Of a stretch of 64,000 nt of DNA, positions 48,682 to 59,469 are shown in pieces. The translations under genes and the position numbers were made by a program. Position 1 is the stretch's first letter. Each line of letters opens with the position of its first letter. A model generated the notes under the pieces. It was not told where the DNA came from and did no database searches. It saw nothing but the letters and a program-made list of their open reading frames with translations. The stretch is from Voacanga thouarsii (Eukaryota > Streptophyta > Magnoliopsida > Gentianales > Apocynaceae): contig JANUWF010000101.1 of assembly GCA_026120185.1 (NCBI GenBank), forward strand, positions 1 to 64,000. The letters are read 5' to 3'.

Positions 48682-49689
48682 AAGGAGATCAAGGAATAGT
48701 AAATTTCATGTTTGTTCTCAATTGGTTTTGAATTAGAATTAATATGAATTAATATAATAAAAGAATCGGTAAAATATTTAAAAAATTAAATCCACGACAT
48801 ATCCCTCACAGACTATCACGGATTTGCCACGGAATAATTGAGAACTTTATGCTTCCGTGGCAAATCCGTTGCAGATTACTTCAGATTTGCCACGGAATCA
48901 ACTCAATTGACCAATTTCATGGCAATTCCATGGCAAATTGCCATGGATTTGCGAGGGAACCAATAAATAAAAATTTAAAATTCTTTCAATTATTAATTCC
49001 CAATTTTCATTTTAAGACTAAATAAGTTATAGATAAACAAATAAAAAATTTTATAAACCATTTGATCTTTACTCTTCGAAGTGTGTCGAATTACAATTAA
49101 TACAAATTAATATAATGAAAGAATTAGAACAAAGAAGAAGAAAAAAAAAAAATTCATGGCGAAGCCTTAGCTGTTTGCTTGGGATTGGTCACGGACTACA
49201 AGCCATGGCAAATTGTCCGTGGCAAATCCCTAACAGTTTGCTAGGGATATTGTATGAAAATATTTAATTTTATTAAAAAATTATTCAATGACAAATCTGT
49301 GGTAGATTGTCACGAATTTACGACGGAATACAACTATTGTAACTTACTACGGATCTACGACGAAATATTCTATATTTCTCTCATTTTTCATTTATTGGAA
49401 AATGCTATAATTTTGCCATGGAAAATTTTCCATCGCACATCATTGGTTAATTTTTGGAACAATTTGTTGGCACTTTTTTTGCTACCGATTTGTGATGGAA
49501 TATGTTTCATCACTAGTTGCTACTATTTCTATCACAATTCCGTGGAAAATAGCTACGGATTTGCTATGGTATTCTATCCCTCACAATTTGCTTTGTCTTT
49601 TGCGGTTTTGTGGGAAATCCATCATTGATTGCCACAGAAAATTTTTCGTGGCAAAAGTCTGTGGCAGATTCATGGTTTTTTTTGTAGTG
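48682..49689. mobile_element. End segment of a CACTA-like element, ccgtggcaaat family, second copy
   Basis: Near copy of 19757-20762, with the same aaggagatcaaggaatag start after the LTR, the same subterminal repeats, and the same terminus tttttgtagtg ending at 49689. Similarity continues to about 49789 and then breaks. Confidence 0.75.
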
Positions 49690-49848
49690 AATCATTCGCA
49701 AATGAAAGTTCATTCGAGCTCGTTTTTGTTCGAATAAGACTCCTTTGTTTAATGAAATGAACAAACTAAAATGAAATATTATGTTCGACTAATAAATAAT
49801 CGAATTTGAATATGTTCGCGAACATATTCAAATGTTTGTGAATATATT

Positions 49849-50085
49849 GAAAAATTAGCCGATTCAATCCTTTAACTTTTATGTTTTAGAGGTTTAAGTC
49901 CCTTTTTTTTTTTTCTTTTTTCAACTTTTTAATTCCCCTAATTATTGTTTTTGTACAGTTTTGGTCCTTTTTGCAGGGTTTCGTTGGTCAAGCTGTCATC
50001 TGACTAACAAAATACTAATAAAAGTACCAAAATGATATAAAAAGAGTAATTTGGGACCTAACAAGTTTAAAAAAAGAAAAAGGAC
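49849..50085. mobile_element. Palindromic MITE, copy 3, truncated
   Basis: Starts gaaaaattagccgattcaat and runs through tggtcaagctgtcatctgac to aaaaggacc, where it is cut off and joined to copia sequence. Its core is the reverse complement of MITE copy 1 (21134-21414). Confidence 0.75.
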
Positions 50086-50086
50086 C

Positions 50087-50662
50087 AAGTAGATTTTTTC
50101 TCATCCTTATCCGCTTGGAAGTCTAAGTTCGTATATCTTGTAGGAACCAAGTCATCAGCCTTGTAAACCAGTATATAATCCCTCGTACCTTTAAGATACT
50201 TGAGAATATACTTTACAACCTACTAATCCACCTTCTCGAGGTTTGACTGATATTTGCTAACTACACCTACGGTAAAGTGGATATCTAGCCTAATATACAG
50301 CATGACGTACATAAGACTTCCCACGGCTAAAGCATAGGAAACTCTACTCATTCGATCTTTTTCTTCTTGAGACTTTAGACAGTCATTTGAGGAAAAAGAC
50401 AACCCATGTCTGCAAGGGATCAATGTCCCCTTGCATGAGTCTATGCTGAACTTGATCAGCATCTTGTCAATATATGTAGCTTAGGATAAACCAACATTCT
50501 CTGCATCTTATTTCTAAGAAGCTTTATTCCGAGAATGTAGCTAGCTTCACCAAAGTGCTTCATACTAAAATGACTAGATAGCCAAACCTTAGTAGATGAC
50601 TGATAGGGGCTAAAATCACCATTATTTTTCCAGCTATTTGAGGTTGTTTTGAGGTACATTTA
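50087..50662 (-). pseudogene. Ty1/copia reverse transcriptase remnant, duplicate
   Basis: Duplicate of about 25815-26390 in the same orientation: TKVWLSSHFSMKHFGEASYI, then MSRVSYALAVGSLMYVMLYI. The RNase H part seen at 25681-25815 is missing because the copy is cut at 50087 beside the MITE. Confidence 0.85.
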
Positions 50663-51281
50663 TTGTAATAACTAGACATATTTCTTATTATTTGACATTT
50701 TTCTTGTAAAAAGTGCTTTTGGAAAATTTGTGTAGACTTGAGTTAAATTCGAGTAAAATTGGAGAAATTTCAGAATGCACCTGGTGCGTGCCCTTACCAA
50801 GGGACCAGACGCTAGGTCTATCCTGGTCAAGTAGAGGAAACTGAGCAAATTTCAGGGATAAAATAGTACAGTCCTGGCACCAGGTCTGGCAAGTGGACTA
50901 GGCGCCGGGTCAATTCTATTTGGTAAGTGAAAACAAAGCAAAAACTAAAGAAAGAACAAATTGCCCCTGATGCCAGGTGGGTTGATTGGACCCGATGCCA
51001 AGTCCACTTTGGAAGGTGAAAATTTTGTGCACGAATTTAGAAAATTTCCAAAGATTTTGAAAATTTTCGAATCCTACTTGGCCAAGACCTTCTAAGCAAA
51101 TAATTTAGCATCAAAGAGGCCTATAAAACCAAGAGAAAACATAAGAGAAAAAAGAGATAGAGTGGTGGATCCAAGATCTAAAATTTCAAACACTCACTGA
51201 ATGAGGAATTCACCAATCCAATGAATGTTGTTCAAGAGAATCCTCAAGGGAGAAGAAAAAGGATTGTCTATGAGTGCTTTC
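50663..51281 (+). repeat. Duplicate of the ggcgcc-rich LTR-like block
   Basis: Close match to 26386-27003, including the ctataaaacc TATA-like site (51121-51130) and the dyad phrases. Differences include substitutions inside the dyads (cctggcaccaggtc here). Confidence 0.8.
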
Positions 51282-51769
51282 CACTACTAAAAATTGAGCC
51301 AAATACGACGGCAAAAAAATCATCGTATTTGAGAAAATATCGTTCGTTTTTGCTATAAACAACGGTCACGCAACGATTTCTCAGCAATCGTATATAATGC
51401 CGTCGCTTTTATTTTAAAAAGTAAAAAAATCATCGCATTTATCTAATGCGACGGTGTAAATACAACGATTCGGGAAAAGCATTGCAATTACTCACCCGGG
51501 CTGAGATTCTACGAATCGTCATATTTGGTGAAAAAGCAGTCACAATCTCAACCCGGGTGAGTAATTGCGATGTTTTTTCTTGGCCGTCGTATTTACACCG
51601 TCGCATTAGATAAATACGACAGTTTTGTGGCCTTTCAAAATAAAAACTACGGCATTATATACACCGGCTGAGAAACTGTCATTTGACCATCGTTTATAGC
51701 AAAAACGGCAGTATTTTCTCAAATACGATGGTTTTCTGGCCGTCATATTTTCCTGAATTTTTATGACTG
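51282..51769. mobile_element. Small CACTA-like non-autonomous element, aatacgacgg family
   Basis: Begins cactactaaaaattgagcc at 51282 and ends gaatttttatgactg at 51769, whose complement cagtcataaaaattc resembles the start. The inner halves are complementary over long stretches (aaatacgacgg and ccgtcgtattt). About 488 bp, no coding sequence. The full hairpin structure is visible here, unlike in the copy at 27004. Confidence 0.7.
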
Positions 51770-51776
51770 GAACAAG

Positions 51777-54700
51777 TGTAACACGCCTTCTAAAGGTAAT
51801 AGCGGAAGCATATCAACACCAGATGTTGTCCTTTCCAGTTATCCCAAACATGGGATCTTTATAACGAAAAACCAACAGAGTATGTAAGGTCTAGATCTAT
51901 ACAACAACCCATACTGATGGTCACGTGTACATATACAGCAAAGAATCTCATACATGAAAATTTACATTCAACATCAGTAATAAGGTACATTATCCAAAAG
52001 AGAAACACTTGGACCTATTCTGCTATCACTGTGGCATCGTCCTCTATCTGTAGGTCCGCTCGACTCTAGATCCTACAAAAAGGTAAGATAAAAAATACGT
52101 GTGAGTGAAAAATCACCCAATGAGTCCCGTGTGTGCTAGTGTTTTATCAAAAAGGCATAGTACACAAAACTTTTTTGTGGAAAGCATATCATTTGTTCAT
52201 TAGAAATGAGTCTAAAACTCTTTAACGAAGAGTTTATTCAGAACTCAATCATTTTTGAAAAAACTATATTTTAATTTGAAATCATTGCCCCAGTTTTCAA
52301 ATCATAGGCACTTCTCCAACAGAAGGTCGGCCTGTATCCACATGCAAGTCCTGCAGTTCTTGCCATCAGCGCCACGTATCATTGTGCTGAGACCACAACC
52401 TCCCATACTCAACCGTGCGTCGCCGGAATAAGTACATTACAGTGTACTTCTGCTCAGGTATACTGCAGCTTACCTAGTGTATCGTAGCACACACTTGCCA
52501 CTATAATCTAAGGGTCCCAATCCCGACGTCAATCACCATCGAGGTGGCAAGGAGTCAAACGCACCGAGTGTCCCCACCCGGCATCCAGTGAATGATTCAA
52601 AATAAGAAGCGCTTGCAGACGCCGAAATTGCCAGGTGCTAAACGGCTAGCCAGGATGACTCATCTTAATGTCCTGTCACCTTGTTTGGAGTAAGACAATC
52701 CCCAAAACTAGCTAAGTTACTTGGGGTCATCTACCTCTAACATGAGCTAGTATAAAGATCAAAGTCCTTGCTGAGTACTCAACGCTAACAATACCAACCC
52801 CATCTGACTGATCAGATCAGAGGGTTATCTGATCCCACAGAATTTTCAAATCAAAACATTTTTGGGGCAAAACAACATTTTTCAGAATTTGATCCCACTG
52901 ACTCGCAAGTTTGATCATCATTCATATATGCTCCGTAGAGCCAAGCAATTCATTCTATGGCACATCAGGCCAATGAAATAATTTCAGGGATCAAAAGGTC
53001 ATTTTCCAAAAGTCAACCTTATCACGAGAGATCATTTTCCAAAATCATGTTCAAACAAGATAAAGAGTTCTGTTCACACATCAAAACATGCTCTCAAGAG
53101 TATCCAGGTCATTTTCCCGGCACTTGATCACAAAAGTAATTTCCAATGGTATTTACGTCATTTTACCCATATCCGATTCCAAAAGACTTTTCGAGGGTAT
53201 TCGGGTCATTTTACCCTTACCCGATTTGAAAAGTGTTCACAAGAGTTCCAATAAGGATATTTCAGTCATTTACCGAATACCCAAGCTCCAAAGGTTTTCA
53301 TAAAACATTCCAATAAGGACATTTGGATCATTTCCAAATACCTGATTCCAAAAAGAACTCATTTCAAGAAATTCAGAATTCTAATCCCAAAAGAGGATTA
53401 AATTCAAAGTTTCCAAATATATTTCCATAAAATGTTCCAATAAGGGCATTCCAGTCAATTTATGAATATCCGATTTCAAAAATTACCATTTTCTGAAAAT
53501 CTCAAATATTTAATCCAAAAAGGACTAAATTCACAAAATTCATGCCTTAATTATCCAGTAAAGTTTCCAAGCCAATTATGATATTCAATCGAGCCCAAAA
53601 TGGCATAAAATAATTCTTGCTCAACTAAACCTTAAAAATATTCAGGGATTTCAAAAATGGTATAAAACATATCATTTCATGGAAAAGCGAAGCACACTAG
53701 CTTTCAAAAGGTTTTAGAAATCAAAGGGACTCATCTCGTGTCCTAAGCAACTCTTTCCGTTCATGGCCGTTTAGCCTTCGTTTCTACCGTTTTTGATGTT
53801 CTGTTGGCCGTTTGTCACTAAACCTACACCAAACATCGTTTTTGGATCAATTTGTGTTTGGCTGAAAAATAGCCGACGGGTACCAACAACGCCGACGGTT
53901 AGTCGATGGTTAAGGTAAACGTTCAACTTTCGTTCAATTCAATTTTCCATCGTTTGTTCGATTCTTTGATTTTCCTATTTCCACATCCTTTCTCCCTTCA
54001 TAAACAAGGGATTCACTTCATACTTCCCCAATTATTTCATCCAAATCACATAATTAATCATTCCTAAATTCGTCCATGTTCCAAGCAAAATTCTGAAATT
54101 TTGCAGCTTTGACACCTGATTTTGTTTTGGACATAACTTTCAATCCACAACTCCGTTTTGGCTCCATGATATACCAAAACGATCATAAGACTCTTAAATT
54201 TAAATACGTAGGAGCTATTTTCCAGAATTATGGTTTCCAAGGCACGGTACTGGGCAAAAACAGCCCCAATAGTTTTACCTCAATTTCACTATTCATGCTT
54301 TCCTTTATTCTCCTTCAATCCAAACACTTATATATCACTTAATATTCCTCAAATGTTACTAAAACAGCCTTCATACCTCTGATTTTCAGACATATTTAGC
54401 TCAGTAAACCATATTTTCCAATACCAAATTTAACATTCTCAAACAACAACAATAACTATTCATTTTCCTTCAACAATTAGTCTAGCTTTCCTTCCTATTT
54501 CACACGATTCTTTTGCAGCCATGATCCACCAATAAAATTGTCATGAAAACATCTTTAAATCACCATTCAAATACTCTTATTCACCATACAAAACATAGCC
54601 TATGAATCCTTTATCCAACCAGTACACACACTTGCACACACAAAGTCTCATATAGTACACAATAATCATTTTAATCATCACAAATCTCACGTTTTCATGT

Positions 54701-55634
54701 TAGAATTCATATCAAAACGATCACCGTAATGAAATCTACAACTTTAATTCTTGAAGTATAGGACTTTGCCTTGTGTATAGAGTGTTCTAGCTTGAATTTG
54801 CTCCAAGAACCTCCAACTTCTTCTAGAACACTATTTTCTCTCCCTTTTCCAATTTTTCTTGATTTTTCCTTTCCTTTTCTTCCTTATTTCTTCCTTCCTT
54901 CGTCATTTAAGCCTTTGGCCGGTTTTCTCAGCCTCCTCACAGCCATTCTTGTGTTCAATGGTCAACCAACATTAATTACATTGTGGGCTATCCATTTTAA
55001 AGCTGAATTCCTATGGGTGGAATTAATTTAAATGGATAATTCTTAAACTTATTCAATATTGCAATTTAATAATCCCACAAACATTTTACTCCCCCCAATG
55101 GTATTTTAACACTTGTGTTCATCCACCATTCACACAATGCCACACGTCCATTTTTAACCACGATTTTCTGTTTTCTTCAGAAATGACCAAAATCGGGTCC
55201 GTAACAGAAAAATATTTTATTTCACTATTCAATTCCAAAAATTCCACTGAATCCATTGGTAACACTTAAATTCTTCAATTCCCACTCTACTTGGTCAAAT
55301 TTGTGGTCAAAGTTGCGGGTGCGGACAAAATGACGAAAAGGCCCCGACACCTTGGGTAGCATAATTTGCACCAAAACGTGTGTTTCATTGCACTGATTAA
55401 TTTATCTTTTCAAAGTACCCTTAAATTCTAATTTTTTTTAATAATAATAGCTTTCCAAAAATTTAGGGTACGGGTAGAATAAATTCAATAATTACATTTG
55501 GGTCCCGACAACATATTATTCCGTCAAAATATTCGTCTCATTACACTGATCAACTTTTATTTTGGATATTGGTACAAATTCTCATCATATTACAAATAGT
55601 AGCCAATCGGAAGTGAAAAAGGTGGGGTGTTACA
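51777..55634 (-). mobile_element. Solo LTR of a second long-LTR gypsy family
   Basis: Bounded by TGTAACACG at 51777 and GGGGTGTTACA ending 55634, with the same 5-bp sequence acaag on both sides (51772-51776 and 55635-55639), a target duplication. The length is 3858 bp. No primer site, polypurine tract or coding domain adjoins it. On the minus strand the order of features parallels the other long LTRs, with a GC-richer block toward the 3' end (52700-52320). The ORFs inside are short and unrecognised. A solo LTR forms when the two LTRs of an insertion recombine. Confidence 0.88.
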
Positions 55635-55639
55635 ACAAG

Positions 55640-55877
55640 TGTTGGAAGATCTTTTCTCCTTCCTCCTTGTCTCTTCCTGGTATCATTTTTTCCCATTCCT
55701 CATTGTCTCTTCCTCTCCTCAGTCCTCCCTTCCCCTTTCCCTCCCTCCAGCTGTCATCTACCTCTTCCTCTTCCTCCTTGTGAAACAAGATAATATTAAA
55801 TACATTCTTTAAACACATGTAAAACGAGATAATATATACATTCATCAAAAAACCACAAAGGGACTAGATATATATTC
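55640..55877 (+). promoter_or_regulatory. Upstream region of RWP-RK copy C
   Basis: Pyrimidine-rich (ctccttcctccttgtctctt repeated in variants), then an AT-rich part with agatatatattc just before the ATG at 55878. Related to the flank of copy B. The solo LTR ends only 244 bp upstream of the start codon, so any promoter elements farther out are replaced by LTR sequence. Confidence 0.45.
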
Positions 55878-56857
55878 ATGGAGTCTCTTCTTCCTCACGC
55901 AGAGGATTTTGATTTTTTTCCTTTCCAAACCAATCACTTTCTCTTGATTTCAGGTGAGATACTTTTGAGGACCTTTTTTTTTTTTTTTTTTGCATTTCAC
56001 CCGTCTTCTTCATCTAGAAGACTGCTTGATAATGAAACTAAATTCTCTTTTGGTTTACTGTGATGCGAATCTGTGGATGTTCTGGACATGCTACTTTGAT
56101 TTTCCAATTTGATATGCCCATTCAAGAGACTGCTTTTGATGCTGTTCCTTTAATAGAGGATATGCATATGCATGATCCTTTCTACTCCCTAATAGATTTT
56201 AAACAAAGCCAGAGCATGGTTCAAGGTTATCATACAATAGAACATGGATTTTGAATAGCATTACCTTTACTGAGATTATTTTTCTTTTTTCAAGAGAAAT
56301 ATGGAGTGGTCTTATCAATGAATTCGGAGTGAGGAATCATGAAATGCATCTTGAATTTAATATCGAGGTGAACCATCCGACTGTTATTGTGTGACGACAA
56401 TCAAGGTATCACTTCAGACGAAGTTCCTGTGGAGAAGAAGATCATTAGGACACATAGAGAGGAGAAGGGCAGTAGCTCCAAGACATTATCAAGAGCAACC
56501 ATTTTGAAGTACTTTTACATGCCACTCACTCGGACGGGCGAAGAACTAAATATTGACCTAACCCTTCTCAAGAAAAGATATAGGGAGTTGGGTATTCGTC
56601 AATGGCCTCATAGGAAGTTGATGAGTTTGGAGACCCTAATCAAGAATGTTCAGGAGATGTGAAATGAAAAAGAAGGAGGACATATGGTTGAGAAGAACTT
56701 GAGAGAAGCCATTGAGATACTGGAACGTGAGAAGAAGTTGATGGAACAAATCCCTGATACGCAGTTGGGGGATCAAAAAAAGAGATTGAGACAAGCATGC
56801 TTCAAGGCCAACTTTATGAAAAGAAAACTCATGGGGATGCTGAAATCTCAACATTAA
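55878..56857 (+). pseudogene. RWP-RK (RKD-type) transcription factor, copy C
   Basis: The best-preserved copy. ATG at 55878 opens MESLLPHAEDFDFFPFQTNH, with a possible donor at ttcag/gtgaga. The next exon reads FDMPIQETAFDAVPLIEDMH and DPFYSLIDFKQSQSMVQ, then a short intron (about 56225-56296) and EIWSGLINEFGVRNHEMHLE. One extra base (A at 56380, absent in copy A) shifts the frame before the domain. The domain itself is open: REEKGSSSKTLSRATILK, YFYMPLTRTGEELNIDLTLL, KKRYRELGIRQWPHRK. The RWPxRK arginine is glutamine. A TGA follows VQEM, and the coiled-coil-like tail continues in frame to a TAA at 56855-56857. Function is doubtful, but a short peptide with the domain could still be made. Confidence 0.85.
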
Positions 56858-57975
56858 CCACTGATATATTTCAATATTAGTTTTTACCCAACATTAGCTC
56901 AAGTTCAATGGGTTGGGCTTTAGAACATCTCCTTACTTGCACAATACACAGAACGGAAATCAGTCTCGACAATGAAATGAATCCAATAAATAGAAAACCT
57001 TCACATCATCTTTAAAAAATAAAGTAAAAGTGTAAACTTAAAATATTAAAATACAAATATATACCATCAGAAATTTTCTAAGTAGAGGACAAATAAAATG
57101 GTCCAAAATAGTTAGACATTGAAAAATCAAGCCGATAAAAATTATTTTGCCTTTCTATCCTCTTCCGAGTTCCACATGCACTTCTATAGCTATTGATTAA
57201 AAATATCTCCTAATACTGCTATTGATTAAAAATAAATTAAAAAAAAACTAGTTGATCATGTGTTACTGATCATATCATATGATAATATCTCCATGGCTCA
57301 TTTATCATTATCCAATGTTTTACTCGATCACCAAAATTGGAGAACGAAACATCAGAGAAGTCTCGAAAGTCAGCCTTGTTATTTATACATACGGGGTATC
57401 TTGATTTACTATACAAGCAGAGAATAAGTATTGGTGTAATAGAGTTGATCAGGCAAGTTTTTTATACCAGTTTGACTATTTTGATGTCAATAAAAATGAA
57501 AGGTGCTGAAGGATTTAAAAGGTTTTATTTTTATTCTCTATATTTCTTGAACAATGAAGGCTTTGTGTGCATATGATAGAAAATATAATAAAAGGAAAGA
57601 AATTCAGATTTTTTTTTTCATAGTTAACGCAAAACTAATTTTGATTTATGGATAAAAAAATAATATTAGCTTTTCTTTAGAAGTTCTCAAAAAAAAAAAA
57701 AAAAGAAAAAACATTAGATAGTCAAGGACGTCATGTTCATTTCTTGCCACAGAGTTTAACTCCTAAGTCAATCCCAGTTGAACTTTTACCTCCAAAGATA
57801 TTATTTTATTTTATTTTTTTTTTGCAAGAAGCAAATTTAGAGTTTCAGATTTGCAATTGACTAAAGAATGGACAATTCCATCCTACAACAATACAAATAC
57901 AAACCAAAAAAAGCTCTAGCCAAAAGGCGATGTCTAAACTACAATAATGAAATCCCAGCAAAAACCAAATCAAGT
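56858..57975. repeat. Right arm of the inverted duplication, RWP-RK 3' flank
   Basis: Reverse complement of 13770-14893. Includes the conserved 79-codon ORF (57337-57576) and A-rich tracts that differ in length between arms. No gene is supported. Confidence 0.8.
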
Positions 57976-58380
57976 AAAAGTAATTATAAGACATGCTCCT
58001 CCTTTTAGAGATTGTAATTTTTCTATTTAAATTGAGACCCAACTTGACTTATGTAGGAATGGGATAGGGACGATTCTGGACTCTCCACCCGTTTTATACT
58101 TTCTTTTATTTTTTTTAATTATATCTATTTATTTTACGTTAATATATACTTAAAAATATAACTCTATTTACATTTACAAAAAATTTTATTATTAGTATAT
58201 TTTAAGAGATTATTCATATAATTTAAAATATAATAAATGGTCCAACACTTTTAAAATTTTATAAAAGATGTATGATAATATCCAATTTGAGGGTGATGTA
58301 ACATTTGCTAGAATTAACATTATTTGCAATGAAAGTTTTTAATATTTTATTTTCATAGTAAAACATAAATTATGTTTGAT
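57976..58380. repeat. Right arm of the inverted duplication, outer segment, with CACTA empty site
   Basis: Reverse complement of 9058-9457. Similarity in the left arm stops exactly where the CACTA element begins; here the sequence runs on through aaacataaattatgtttgat (58361-58380), consistent with an unoccupied target whose 3-bp AAT/ATT at 58368-58370 was duplicated on insertion. Confidence 0.8.
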
Positions 58381-59469
58381 TGTCAAACCAAACGATCTAC
58401 ATATTTCTTTTTATTATATTTTAGAAGTTGTATCAAATTTTGAATGAACGAAACTAAGTTGGGAGATTAATTTTTCAAAAATGTACTCTATTTCAATAAC
58501 TTGTTACATTTTATTACAATTAATATTGTATATATTTGATTTATTATTTGAAATAATATTTTAAGATTTCATAATTTATTATGAATTTTTTTGCATTCTC
58601 AAAATATAATTTTGTTAGTTTTTTTCCCCCCAAAATTGAGTTTTCCCTCACTTATTTTACTTTTTAGATCCTATTAGGGATTTTCCCCCCCTCTTAGCCT
58701 ACTGGATCCCCACTTCTCTAGTTGAAAATAATTGTAGAACATCCCCTCCCTCCCAACGACATACCCTTTCATTGGAGTAGAACTCATGTTTGTCACCCAC
58801 AATGGGTGGCATTGACATTACGATTATTGTTTGTTACCTGACAATTCGGGTGCAACTCATCCTATATGGATGAAAAGCTTTTTGGGTTTCCAATTTCAAA
58901 AAGTTTTTACAGTTCAATTTTGTTCAAAAATTTCTATAATATCATTTCTTAGCTATCAATATAAATGAAAATTCTTCTATATAAAAGTATGATTTATACC
59001 CTTCCATAATATTTTGAAATTCAGTGGGGGCACTACCTGCCACTAAAACCTGATTTTGGTCCCATGAAAGTTGTCCAAATTATAATACAATTACATATTT
59101 CGTCCCTCCAAAAGCGAAATCAAAAGGAGTTAATTTTCAAAATTTTAAACCAAAAGTAAAAACATTCACAACAACAACAACAAAAAATTTCTCAAATACA
59201 CTTACACAAATAAATTCAATTCTAAAGTACACATGCAAATATTTATCCACAATTGACATGTACAATTACGTCGGAATAATTTAGTCATATTGACAATTTT
59301 GTACAATAACAAAACCAAGCAATTCAAAATATTGGAATTCAATCCTCACAGAAACCGTTGGTACGTACTTTGTATACATATTCTAGTGCATAAAAAATAG
59401 TCTCAATTATTCACACAATTTAATCAAGTTTAATTGTAAAAATATTAAAATCACTCACACACAATGCAT
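58381..59469. other. AT-rich DNA, no gene
   Basis: Contains C-runs near 58625 and 58686, a short acaacaaca microsatellite at about 59171-59185, and no recognisable coding sequence or transposon end. Confidence 0.4.
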
